A stretch of DNA of 64,000 nucleotides. Source: Mucilaginibacter sp. SMC90 (GTDB taxonomy: Bacteria; Bacteroidota; Bacteroidia; Sphingobacteriales; Sphingobacteriaceae). Where the stretch lies: assembly GCF_022811725.1 (NCBI RefSeq), contig NZ_CP094527.1, positions 4,650,001 to 4,714,000 on the forward strand. The letters run 5' to 3'. A program made the translations under genes and the position numbers. Under the pieces are notes generated by a model. That model was not told the DNA's origin and made no database searches. It saw nothing but the letters and a program-made list of their open reading frames with translations. Numbering within the stretch: the first letter of the stretch is position 1; every line of letters begins with the position of its first letter. Positions 35,884 through 44,918 of the stretch are shown here, one piece after another.

Positions 35884-37395
35884 TTAAAAAAATCCCAGCT
35901 TGTTCTTATTATATGAGATCAGCATGTTTTTAGTTTGACGATAGTGACCAAGCATCATTTTATGATTTTCGCGGCCAAAACCTGATTTTTTATACCCGCC
36001 AAATGGTGCATGTGCCGGGTAAGCATGATAATTATTTACCCATACCCTGCCGGCCAGTATAGCGCGCGGTACCTGATAAAGTTCATGTGCGTCTCGTGTC
36101 CATACACCGGCACCTAAGCCGTAAAGCGTGTCATTGGCAATTGCAATAGCTTCCTCTGTTGTTTTGAACGTAGTTACACAAGCTACCGGGCCAAAGATCT
36201 CTTCCTGGAAAATACGCATTTTGTTGTTGCCCTTAAACAAAGTTGGCTGAATATAATAGCCACCTTCCAGCTCGCCATCCTGTTTTTTGATATCGCCGCC
36301 GCAAAGTACTTCTGCCCCTTCCTCTTTACCTATTTTAAGGTACGACTGAATTTTTTCGTACTGATCGTTAGATGCCTGCGCGCCCATCATGGTACTGCCG
36401 TCAAGCGGATTACCCATAATGATGGCGTTGGTGCGCTCAATCACTTTCGACATAAATTTATCGTAGATGTTTTCATGTACGAGGATACGCGACGGGCAGG
36501 TACAAACCTCGCCCTGGTTAAGCGCAAACAATACGGCACCTTCAACAGCTTTATCAAAAAATTCATCATCGGCATCAGCAACCGATTCAAAGAAAATATT
36601 GGGCGATTTACCACCAAGCTCCATGGTAACCGGGATAAGATTTTCGGATGCGTATTGCATAATGAGGCGGCCGGTTGTAGTTTCGCCCGTGAATGAAACT
36701 TTGGCTACCCTTGGCGATGAAGCCAGCGGCTTGCCGGCCTCCGGACCAAAACCAGTGATTATATTCAAAACTCCCGGAGGCAAAATATCCCCAATCAATT
36801 CCATCAGCACCATTATTGAGGTTGGTGTTTGCTCAGCAGGTTTTACTACGCAGCAATTACCGGCAGCAAGTGCGGGAGCAATTTTCCAGGTAGCCATCAG
36901 CAACGGGAAATTCCAGGGGATGATTTGCCCTACTACACCCAACGGTTCATTTAAACAAATACTCACGGTGTATTCATCATGCTCGGAAATCCCGCCCTCT
37001 TCGGCGCGGATCACGCCTGCAAAATAACGGAAGTGGTCAATCACTAAGGGTAAATCGGCAGCGCGACACTCACGAATAGCTTTACCATTATCAATACATT
37101 CTACAACAGCTAAAAACTCCAGGTTGGCCTCAATTACATCAGCTATTTTGTTTAATAACGAAGCCCTATGCGCGGCTGATGTTTTGCCCCATGTTGGGAA
37201 TGCGGCATGAGCGGCATCCAAAGCCAGTTCAACATCTTCCTTTCCTGATCGTGCAGCTTTGGTGAACACCTTGCCATCAATGGGCGAAATGTTGTCAAAA
37301 TATTCGCCTTTAACAGGCGGAACAAATTTGCCGCCGATAAAATTGTCGTACTTATCCTTGAAGGATGGTTTAGAAACAGCGCTCATAATTTTCAT
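35884..37395 (-). CDS. NAD(P)-dependent aldehyde dehydrogenase (AldB/ExaC-like)
   Basis: The enzyme oxidises aldehydes to acids in the cytoplasm. From the ATG at 37395 it has 503 aa; ATG 37386 is also possible. Key features are present: IPWNFPLLMATWKIAPALAAGN (cofactor site), SFTGETTTGR, VTMELGGKSPN with the general-base Glu, and NQGEVCTCPSR with the catalytic Cys. The C-terminal VWVNNYHAYPAHAPFGGYKKSGFGREN is typical of acetaldehyde/short-chain dehydrogenases. It is divergent from an AraC regulator and upstream of DUF779, a grouping I know from other bacteria. Confidence 0.94.
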   Translation of the reverse strand: MKIMSAVSKPSFKDKYDNFIGGKFVPPVKGEYFDNISPIDGKVFTKAARSGKEDVELALDAAHAAFPTWGKTSAAHRASLLNKIADVIEANLEFLAVVECIDNGKAIRECRAADLPLVIDHFRYFAGVIRAEEGGISEHDEYTVSICLNEPLGVVGQIIPWNFPLLMATWKIAPALAAGNCCVVKPAEQTPTSIMVLMELIGDILPPGVLNIITGFGPEAGKPLASSPRVAKVSFTGETTTGRLIMQYASENLIPVTMELGGKSPNIFFESVADADDEFFDKAVEGAVLFALNQGEVCTCPSRILVHENIYDKFMSKVIERTNAIIMGNPLDGSTMMGAQASNDQYEKIQSYLKIGKEEGAEVLCGGDIKKQDGELEGGYYIQPTLFKGNNKMRIFQEEIFGPVACVTTFKTTEEAIAIANDTLYGLGAGVWTRDAHELYQVPRAILAGRVWVNNYHAYPAHAPFGGYKKSGFGRENHKMMLGHYRQTKNMLISYNKNKLGFF

Positions 37396-37539
37396 GTTTT
37401 TTGGTAACACTAATGTAGAGTTACCTCGCTGTAAGGCATTTGCATTATGCTCTCAAATGGTAGCACAATGGTCGCATTTTTTGCACCCGCTTGTTAATCA
37501 GGATAAGTATGCCTAATTTGGCTTAAATTATAAACGGCT

Positions 37540-38472
37540 ATGAATAACAAAACCCTGTTATCTCCCTTAAGCCTCTCACACGGAAAAGAACTGAATACCC
37601 TGGTTGAAAACCGCAAGGCTTACACCATGAACCATTGCGAGCTCAATGTTTTTGAAACGTTTCAGCGCAGCGAACTGGTACCGCTAACTTTCAGCGACCT
37701 GGTCATTACCAGTATGCTGCGCGGTAAAAAAGTAATGCACCTGTTTGATAAACCCGGCTTCGATTATCTACCCGGCGAAACAGTCATTGTTCCGCCCAAT
37801 ATTACGATGAAGATAGATTTCCCGGAGGCTACCATCAACCAGCCCTCACAGTGCACAGCTTTGGCCATTAATCACCAGGAAATTGCTAATACGCTTGACT
37901 TTTTAAATGAAAATTACCCGAGGGAAGATAAACGGATCTGGCAGCTAAATTATAATCAGTTCCACTTTTTTAATAATTATGAATTAGCCCAGCTCATCAA
38001 CAAGCTTATCCGTATCAGTACAGGCGACGCGCTTACTAAAGACGTACTGGCAAACCTCACTTTAAAGGAATTACTGATCCGGATTATGCAAATGCAAAAC
38101 CTCAACGAGATCAGCGATAATCTGCACGAATTGTCAAGCGGCAGCCGCTTTGCTTACGTACTGGAATATATCAGGATACATTTGAGTGACAAACTCAATA
38201 TTGATGCATTAAGCCAAATGGCCTTTATGAGCAAAGCCAGCTTTTTCAGGGCATTCAGGCATGAATTGGGGATTTCTCCTGTTGATTATATTATTAAAGA
38301 GCGGCTGCAATTAGCCAAGCAACTGTTAAACAATCCGCATAACAGCATATCCGAAGCTTGTTTTAAGGCTGGTTTCAATAACCTTAACTATTTTAGCAGG
38401 GCATTTAAAAAAATAGAAGGCATTACACCGAGTTACTACAAGGCCAAGCTGAGGGGCGGCCACTTGAATTAG
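37540..38472 (+). CDS. AraC-family regulator, probable activator of the aldehyde dehydrogenase
   Basis: The 310-aa protein has an AraC_N-type sensor half (about 1-190) and a C-terminal AraC double HTH. The latter shows LNIDALSQMAFMSKASFFRAFRHELGISPVDYI and SISEACFKAGFNNLNYFSRAFKKIEGITPSYY. It is transcribed away from the dehydrogenase with about 145 bases between the starts, which is the standard layout for a divergent activator. The inducer is probably an aldehyde or alcohol. Confidence 0.9.
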   Translation: MNNKTLLSPLSLSHGKELNTLVENRKAYTMNHCELNVFETFQRSELVPLTFSDLVITSMLRGKKVMHLFDKPGFDYLPGETVIVPPNITMKIDFPEATINQPSQCTALAINHQEIANTLDFLNENYPREDKRIWQLNYNQFHFFNNYELAQLINKLIRISTGDALTKDVLANLTLKELLIRIMQMQNLNEISDNLHELSSGSRFAYVLEYIRIHLSDKLNIDALSQMAFMSKASFFRAFRHELGISPVDYIIKERLQLAKQLLNNPHNSISEACFKAGFNNLNYFSRAFKKIEGITPSYYKAKLRGGHLN

Positions 38473-38576
38473 ATAGCCAAATTATAGTGTCGTTTCGGAT
38501 CACAATAAAAATCCTATACGTGCATAGCTTTGTTTACACGTATAAGATCTTCATTTATAGAAACAACAAAAATTGC

Positions 38577-39221
38577 TTACGCAGATCTGCGGCTATTGCT
38601 GATCAATGCAGATTCATAAACTGCACTGATAACCTCTTCGGCCGAAAAAGTGCCCAGGAAATCCCAGTCGATATGGCTATAAATAACCTGCTTTGAAGGC
38701 TCAATGATATAAGTTGCCAATAAAGGCGCATTTTCGTCAATACCCGAAAACCTGTCCCATACCGGGTAATCATCAGAATATACCCTGAATTGCTGCGCAA
38801 TTTCTTTATTGGCATCATGATAAAAATTAAGGGTAAGGCTTTGCTCCCATGCCCATTTCTCGAGCTCTTCGGTACGCTCATCGCTAATAATAAGCAAATT
38901 GCCGCCGCTTGCTTTAACTTCGTGCTGAAGGTTATTCAATTGTTTAAGCTGAGCCAGGCCCTGCTGCCCCCAATGGCGCGAATAAAAAGAAATAACCAAT
39001 GGCTTACTCAATAAATTCCTGGCCGAAATTGGGCCATGAGTTTCGGCTCCATTATAAAACTGCTGCCAGCGGCTGTAATCATTACTTAGCTTAAATTCAG
39101 GAATCAAATTACCTGCCTTTACAGGGTGCAATGATTTCAACTTACGAAAACTAAGATCGCGTTCGGCAACAACTTCAAGCAGGTCAAAAAAAGGATATTT
39201 ATTATTATTTGTGGTTTGCAT
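38577..39221 (-). CDS. AhpC/TSA-like thioredoxin-fold protein lacking all cysteines
   Basis: The 214-aa protein resembles the peroxiredoxin-like AhpC/TSA family: PEFKLSND near residue 41, PLVISFYSRHWGQQGLAQLKQLNNL at the active-site helix, then NLLIISDE. Where the family has FYRGxWCPYC the sequence reads FYSRHWGQQG, so the peroxidatic Cys is gone, and the protein has no cysteine anywhere. It cannot act as a thiol peroxidase. The gene is otherwise intact, so a binding or structural role is possible. Confidence 0.72.
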   Translation of the reverse strand: MQTTNNNKYPFFDLLEVVAERDLSFRKLKSLHPVKAGNLIPEFKLSNDYSRWQQFYNGAETHGPISARNLLSKPLVISFYSRHWGQQGLAQLKQLNNLQHEVKASGGNLLIISDERTEELEKWAWEQSLTLNFYHDANKEIAQQFRVYSDDYPVWDRFSGIDENAPLLATYIIEPSKQVIYSHIDWDFLGTFSAEEVISAVYESALISNSRRSA

Positions 39222-39360
39222 TTTAAAAATAGATTATGACAATATGGATGATGTTTTAAAGATTGTATGTTGATTTTTAGCCTATCAACAACAACGGTAC
39301 AATCCATAAATTACCCTGTAATGCATCAGCAAGGCCGGCGAAGCACTATTGCTTATTTGT

Positions 39361-39634
39361 TTATTGGGAAATGAGTTCATAAATTCTATTAATATTATAT
39401 ATAATGGGGTCAGTAATTAAATGCGGCAGGTAGCGCCCTTTGGTGGGTATCTCAACAACAACGGCACATGAGCGTATAACTCCAGCTCTCGTATTGAGCT
39501 GTTGTATACTTATTAGCGATGGTTAAGTGGTTGCCCGTCATGTGATTTTGAATGTTACGAAACAAATATACTATAATATCTATAAACTTAGTAGAATTTA
39601 TTGAAAAATTATATTTATTTTTTTTCGGAGCCAT
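39361..39634 (-). pseudogene. Possible alpha/beta-hydrolase C-terminal relic
   Basis: The minus-strand frame ending at the stop codon 39361-39363 reads AVVVEIPTKGRYLPHLITDP, then IIYNINRIYELISQ. This resembles the end of alpha/beta hydrolases (TTGHYxHxxxPDxVxxxIxxLI), with the catalytic His replaced by Arg. A different frame just upstream (39452-39634) reads NHMTGNHLTIANKYTTAQYESW, compatible with the preceding part after a frameshift. The rest of the 39222-39719 interval shows nothing definite. The identification is tentative. Confidence 0.35.
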
Positions 39635-39719
39635 CCCGTAAGTATCTCATACCGGTGCCCACAACCTTTTTAAAAACAAAACTTTGTAATTTGCGTTCCG
39701 TATAACCAGTAAATTAACT

Positions 39720-41378
39720 ATGCATACCAGGCTAAAACCACAATATATCATCGCACTTATTTTAAGCGTTTTAGCCTTATCCAACTGTAAAAACGCCAGC
39801 AAAAAAAACCATATTTCAAAAGCCGATTCGCTCAAAAAGAAAATGGTTAAAGAGTGGACCAAAACCATCCCTGGTAACTTTAGCAACCAAACTGAACTCG
39901 TGTTTGACAGTATTCAAATAGCTTCTTTTATGCAAAAGCATCCTGCTTTAGTGCCTTACGAACAGGATCTCCGCAATTTTTACCGTAAGCGTAAATTTGC
40001 TTATGCATGGTATGAAAAAGGCACATTGATTGAGCAGGCGGGCAACCTGAACGACAGGTTAATGAACCTGCAAAACGAGGGTATATATAAAGGTATCCCC
40101 TATCAAAAAGATTTAGACTCGCTGATATTTGATAGCCATTCAAAAACGAAAGTTAAAAAGCCCGATGTTGGTACCGAATTGATGCTCACTGCCCAGTATT
40201 TTGCTTTTTCAAAAGTAGCTTTCAGGGGCATGAGCGATTCAGTTAGCCGGGCTGTTAATTGGTTTCTGCCCCGGAAAAAGATAGCTTATGATGATTATCT
40301 TGATACGCTTTTGAAAAAGCCATCACAACAGTCATCTGCCATAAATGAACCTGTATATCGTCAGTATGATCTGCTGAAAAATTTCCTGGCCAAATACCGT
40401 GCACTTGAGGCAAATGAAAGTTGGGAACCAATCAAAGTCAGCAAAAAACTTAAGCCGGGAGATTCGTCGGCGGTAGTTTCCCAAATAAAAACCCGGCTGT
40501 ATAAAGTGGAAGATTTTAAGGGTGATACGCTCAGTAACAACTTTGATGATGAGCTAAAATCCGCTATTACTCAGTTTCAGCAAAGGCATGGCCTTGCAGC
40601 CGATGGTTTGCCGGGCCCTGGCACCATAGCCGAAATGAACGTTCCGCTTAAATCCAGGATCAAACAAATTATTGTAAACATGGAGCGTTGCCGCTGGCTG
40701 CCTGTTAGTTTAAACAGCGAATATCTTGCAGTTAATATTCCGGAATTTAAGCTGCACGTTTACCGTGGCGACAGTTTATTGTGGAGCTGCAATGTAGTAG
40801 TCGGTCAAAAAGTGCATCAAACGGTTATATTTTATGGCGAAATGCAATACGTGGTTTTTAGCCCTTACTGGAATGTACCTGAAAGCATTGTGCGCAATGA
40901 AGTACTTCCGGCCATAAGAGGCAACCGCAATTACCTTAGCGAACACAATATGATCATTACCGGCAAGGAAAACGGGCTTCCGGTAATTCAACAAAAACCC
41001 GGGCCGGCCAACTCATTAGGGCTGGTCAAATTTCTGTTTCCTAACAGCTACAGCATTTATTTGCATGATACACCTTCACGCTCGTTATTTGGCGAATCGT
41101 CACGGGCTTTCAGCCATGGTTGCATCCGTGTAGGCGAACCGGCTAAGCTCGCTTCCTTTCTTTTAAAATATGACAGTACCTGGACTGCCCCGCGCATCAA
41201 TAAGGCTATGCACCTGGGTAAAGAACAACAGGTTAGGCTTAAACAAAAAATGCCTGTGTTTATAGCATATTTTACCGCGTTTACCGACAGGAATAACCTG
41301 CTCAACTTTCGCAAAGATATATATGACCGTGACGATCAGCTTGCATCTATGATTATGTCAGGCACCGGACAGTATTAA
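39720..41378 (+). CDS. L,D-transpeptidase (YcbB/LdtD-like) lipoprotein
   Basis: The 552-aa protein has a signal sequence with lipobox LALSNC (Cys about residue 22). Next come an N-terminal scaffold domain, a peptidoglycan-binding three-helix domain (SQIKTRLYKVEDFKGD, then AITQFQQRHGLAADGLPGPGT) and a YkuD catalytic domain with HDTPSRSLFGESSRAFSHGCIRV, where the Cys is the nucleophile. It forms 3-3 peptidoglycan cross-links or attaches proteins to the wall in the periplasm. The order of domains fits YcbB. Single-gene unit. Confidence 0.93.
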   Translation: MHTRLKPQYIIALILSVLALSNCKNASKKNHISKADSLKKKMVKEWTKTIPGNFSNQTELVFDSIQIASFMQKHPALVPYEQDLRNFYRKRKFAYAWYEKGTLIEQAGNLNDRLMNLQNEGIYKGIPYQKDLDSLIFDSHSKTKVKKPDVGTELMLTAQYFAFSKVAFRGMSDSVSRAVNWFLPRKKIAYDDYLDTLLKKPSQQSSAINEPVYRQYDLLKNFLAKYRALEANESWEPIKVSKKLKPGDSSAVVSQIKTRLYKVEDFKGDTLSNNFDDELKSAITQFQQRHGLAADGLPGPGTIAEMNVPLKSRIKQIIVNMERCRWLPVSLNSEYLAVNIPEFKLHVYRGDSLLWSCNVVVGQKVHQTVIFYGEMQYVVFSPYWNVPESIVRNEVLPAIRGNRNYLSEHNMIITGKENGLPVIQQKPGPANSLGLVKFLFPNSYSIYLHDTPSRSLFGESSRAFSHGCIRVGEPAKLASFLLKYDSTWTAPRINKAMHLGKEQQVRLKQKMPVFIAYFTAFTDRNNLLNFRKDIYDRDDQLASMIMSGTGQY

Positions 41379-41739
41379 TTCCATTTCCTCTCTTATTTTT
41401 TCTTGCAGCAGTTTAAAATACTGGTAATTAATAATTGTAAAATATTTTTTACGGGTTTGTAGGCAATCGCTAAAATTTAATTGTCCTCACTTTAAATCAC
41501 CCTTGTGCGCCCTACAACGGAAGCTTTTTTCCTTTGGCACAGTGATCATTAACCAAACTATATGACATTATTAATAAACCCAGGAAAACTGATGCCTATG
41601 TAAAAAAAACTTACTCTCCCCACTACAGGCATAATTACCCGGAGGGAATTACTGCCCCGAAAAAGATTTTTGAATGTTTATAACTGCGCAGTGCTTTCCA
41701 GGGCGCTTCGCTATTAACTCCCTTTAAATTCAATAAAAT

Positions 41740-44700
41740 ATGAAATTTTTCAAACACCCGGTGGGTGTACACAGGCCATGGGTATCAAATTCCCTCAACC
41801 TGTGTAAATTTGCCCTTGCAGGTATGGTGCTTTTGAACATGCAGGCTTCGGCTGCTGAAGCACCAAAAGCAAATGCCAAATCAAATTACAACTTTAACTT
41901 AAACTTCGCCAAGCTTACCGGTAAGGTAGTTGATGAAAAAGGCGAACCCCTTGTTGGCGTAAGTGTCAGAATTAAAGGAACTACTACAGGTACTCAAACT
42001 GATGCCAATGGTAATTTCACACTTGATGTACAGCCAAATACTGTTTTAACTGTAAGCTACATTGGCTATGGCACTAAAGACGTAGCGGTGGGAGGTAAAT
42101 CAACAATAACAATTACCTTAAGCTCAAACACCAACCTTAACGAGGTTGTGGTAACGGCTTTGGGTATTAAAAAAGAAGAGAAAAAATTAGGTTACGCCGT
42201 AACAACTGTAAAAGGCGACCTGCTTGATAAAGCTAAAGAAACTAACGTTGCTTACTCATTAGAAGGCCGTGTAGCCGGTGTGAGCATTTCAGGCGTTAGC
42301 GGCGGTCCGGGTTCATCGGCCCGTATCTTGTTACGTGGTGTTACCAGCGGCAGCGCAGGTTCCCCATTATTTGTAATAAACGGTGTACCTATGGACAATA
42401 CTCAACGTGGTTCATCGGGCGAATGGGGCGGTGCCGACTATGGTGACGGTATCAGCAATATCAACCCTGACGACGTTGAAACTATTACCGTATTGAAAGG
42501 CCAGTCAGCTTCTGCGCTTTACGGTAGCCGTGCATCAAACGGTGTAATTTTGATCACTACTAAAGGTGGCAAAAAGAATTCGGGTTTTGGTGTTGAATTT
42601 AATACCAACTACCAGGCTGATAAGGTTAATAACACTACTGATTTCCAAACCACTTACGGCCAGGGGCAACATGGTGTAAAACCCGCTTCTGTTGACGGAG
42701 CTCAGCAATCAAGCCGTTTGGCATGGGGTTCAAAATTGGATGGTTCTAATACCATACAGTTTGATGGTAAATCGTATCCTTACTCTGCTGCGGGTACCAA
42801 TAACCTTCAAAACTTTTATCGTACCGGTAATACTTATACCAATACAGTATCATTTGATGGCGGCGGCGAAAACGGAGCCTTCCGTTTATCGGTTTCTGAC
42901 CTGAATGCCGGTTCAATTGTACGCAACAGCAGTTTAGACAGAAAAACATTCAACTTAAACGTAAACCAAAATGTTACGCCAAAATTGAACATCGCTGTAG
43001 TTGCCAACTACTTAATTGAAAATTCAAAAAACAGACCAAGCTTGAGCGATGGCCCGGGTAACCCTAATAACATCTGGTTCCTGGCACCAAACATCAATCA
43101 ATCTATATTAAATCCGGGCACAGCGGCTAATGGTTACGAGCAAGTTTGGACTGACGACCCTTATGTAACCAACCCTTACTTCGCGGCTAACAAATTTATT
43201 AACAATACAGGCCGTAAGCGTTTAATTTCGGCGTTGACTGCACGTTACAACTTTACCGACTGGATTTATGCCCAGGCACGTTTAGGTTATGACAACATTA
43301 ACGATAGCCGCTTTAAGGTAACCCCTACCGGTACAGCTTATTATACAGGCTTAATGGGTGGTTTGGATGAGCAATCAACAGCACAAACCTATGAGTTAAA
43401 TGCCGACGGTTTGATTGGTGTAAAACATGATATCGTTAAAGACCTGTTAGCCTTCGATTTCTCGGCCGGTGCCAACATTCGTAAAAATCAATACGAATAT
43501 ACCAGCCTTAGCGGTGGGCCGTTTACCCTGCCTTTCTTCTACAGCTTCTCTAACGTTAGCGTTAAAAGCACTCCAAATTATCAGTTCAATAAATCGGAAG
43601 TTCATTCGGCATACTATACCGCTGATTTTAACATCAAAAACTTCCTTACTTTAAGTACAACAGGCAGGTACGATGCTTATTCAAAACTACCGGCAAGTAA
43701 CAGAGGTATCTTTACCCCATCTGTTTCTGCAAGTTTCCTTTTTGCAGATATGTTAAAAATGCCATCGCTTGATTTTGGTAAACTACGCGTATCATACGCT
43801 AAAACCAGCGGTGAGCCAGACAAAGCCTATAGTACTTCAGCTTACTATAACTTAGGCAACCAGATAAACGGTATTACAATTGGTAATTACTCAAGCGACC
43901 TTTACAACTTAAACTTAAAACCATACACGCTTGACGAGTTGGAAATTGGTACAGAGTTGAAGTTTTTTAACGGCCGTTTAAGTGCCGATGTTGATTATTT
44001 CACCCGCAAAACGCACAACGAGTTACTTCGCAGTGCACTTGATCCGGCTACAGGTTTCGGCACCCGGTTAATTGGAACACAATCATTCCAGAACCGTGGT
44101 GTGGAAGTTGAGATCAAAGGTACACCAGTACAAACCTCAACTTTCCAATGGACCCCGTCAATTAACTTTACCTATGTTAAAAACAAGGTGTTAAAAACCG
44201 ACGATTTTGGTACTACACAAACTTTAGGTACTTACAGGCCATTAAATGCTAACCTTGCTTATGTTGTAGGCTTACCTGGCCCGCAAATTATGGCTAACGA
44301 TTACAAACGTGATGGCTCAGGCAATATTGTTTTTGATGCCAATGGTTTGCCTGAAACTACAGCGCGTATCCCAATGGGTTCAACTGTACCTAAAATTTAT
44401 GGTGGTTTAAACAACGATTTCAGCTACAAACGCTTCAACCTGTCATTCCTTGTTGATTACCGTTTCGGCAACAAGATCCTGTCTGCAACTAATGCTTACA
44501 GTATCTTCCGTGGTTTAAATAAATTAACGCTTGAAGGTCGTGAAGGCGGTGTTGTAGGTAAAGGTGTTACTGAAGCAGGTACTCCAAATACTACAAATGT
44601 TGATGCACAGGATTACTACCAAAAAGGTGTATATAACGTTTCGGCACTTAACGTGTTAAACGGCGACTTTATCAAATTACGCCAGGTAACTTTTGGCTAT

Positions 44701-44913
44701 ACCTTTACCAGCAGCATACTTAAAGGTTCGCCATTTAATGCTATCAACGTATCATTGGTTGGTCGTAACCTTTGGACTATCATGAAACATTCTGATAACA
44801 TCGATCCTGAGTCAGGTTTCTCAAACAATATCAATTATGCAGGCATTGAAGGTACCAGCTTACCTGCCACCCGCACATTCGGTATTAATGTTAACTTTAA
44901 ATTTAGAAAATAA
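41740..44913 (+). CDS. susC: SusC/RagA-family TonB-dependent transporter (third pair)
   Basis: The 1057-aa protein has a long N-terminus with signal segment FALAGMVLLNMQASAAEA. The carboxypeptidase-like domain starts at about residue 62 (LTGKVVDEKGEPLVGVSVRI), followed by TonB-box region NLNEVVVTALGIKKEEKKLGYA, plug and barrel. The GIKKEEKKLGYAV variant is typical of the SusC branch that pairs with SusD-like_2 proteins. No sigma/anti-sigma gene or STN domain is present. The 361-base upstream region shows no convincing promoter or operator to my eye. Its cargo may be non-carbohydrate. Confidence 0.95.
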   Translation: MKFFKHPVGVHRPWVSNSLNLCKFALAGMVLLNMQASAAEAPKANAKSNYNFNLNFAKLTGKVVDEKGEPLVGVSVRIKGTTTGTQTDANGNFTLDVQPNTVLTVSYIGYGTKDVAVGGKSTITITLSSNTNLNEVVVTALGIKKEEKKLGYAVTTVKGDLLDKAKETNVAYSLEGRVAGVSISGVSGGPGSSARILLRGVTSGSAGSPLFVINGVPMDNTQRGSSGEWGGADYGDGISNINPDDVETITVLKGQSASALYGSRASNGVILITTKGGKKNSGFGVEFNTNYQADKVNNTTDFQTTYGQGQHGVKPASVDGAQQSSRLAWGSKLDGSNTIQFDGKSYPYSAAGTNNLQNFYRTGNTYTNTVSFDGGGENGAFRLSVSDLNAGSIVRNSSLDRKTFNLNVNQNVTPKLNIAVVANYLIENSKNRPSLSDGPGNPNNIWFLAPNINQSILNPGTAANGYEQVWTDDPYVTNPYFAANKFINNTGRKRLISALTARYNFTDWIYAQARLGYDNINDSRFKVTPTGTAYYTGLMGGLDEQSTAQTYELNADGLIGVKHDIVKDLLAFDFSAGANIRKNQYEYTSLSGGPFTLPFFYSFSNVSVKSTPNYQFNKSEVHSAYYTADFNIKNFLTLSTTGRYDAYSKLPASNRGIFTPSVSASFLFADMLKMPSLDFGKLRVSYAKTSGEPDKAYSTSAYYNLGNQINGITIGNYSSDLYNLNLKPYTLDELEIGTELKFFNGRLSADVDYFTRKTHNELLRSALDPATGFGTRLIGTQSFQNRGVEVEIKGTPVQTSTFQWTPSINFTYVKNKVLKTDDFGTTQTLGTYRPLNANLAYVVGLPGPQIMANDYKRDGSGNIVFDANGLPETTARIPMGSTVPKIYGGLNNDFSYKRFNLSFLVDYRFGNKILSATNAYSIFRGLNKLTLEGREGGVVGKGVTEAGTPNTTNVDAQDYYQKGVYNVSALNVLNGDFIKLRQVTFGYTFTSSILKGSPFNAINVSLVGRNLWTIMKHSDNIDPESGFSNNINYAGIEGTSLPATRTFGINVNFKFRK

Positions 44914-44918
44914 GAGCA

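Noticed and set aside
39452..39634. 60-aa ORF MAPKKNKYNF... as a real small gene
   Set aside because: No conserved features. Its later half reads better as part of a decayed hydrolase continuing in another frame.
41379..41739. Search for a promoter, operator or small RNA before the third susC
   Set aside because: Several TTTG words are present but none has a TAnnTTTG partner at 18-21 bases, and no strong palindrome is visible. I see nothing definite in this gap.
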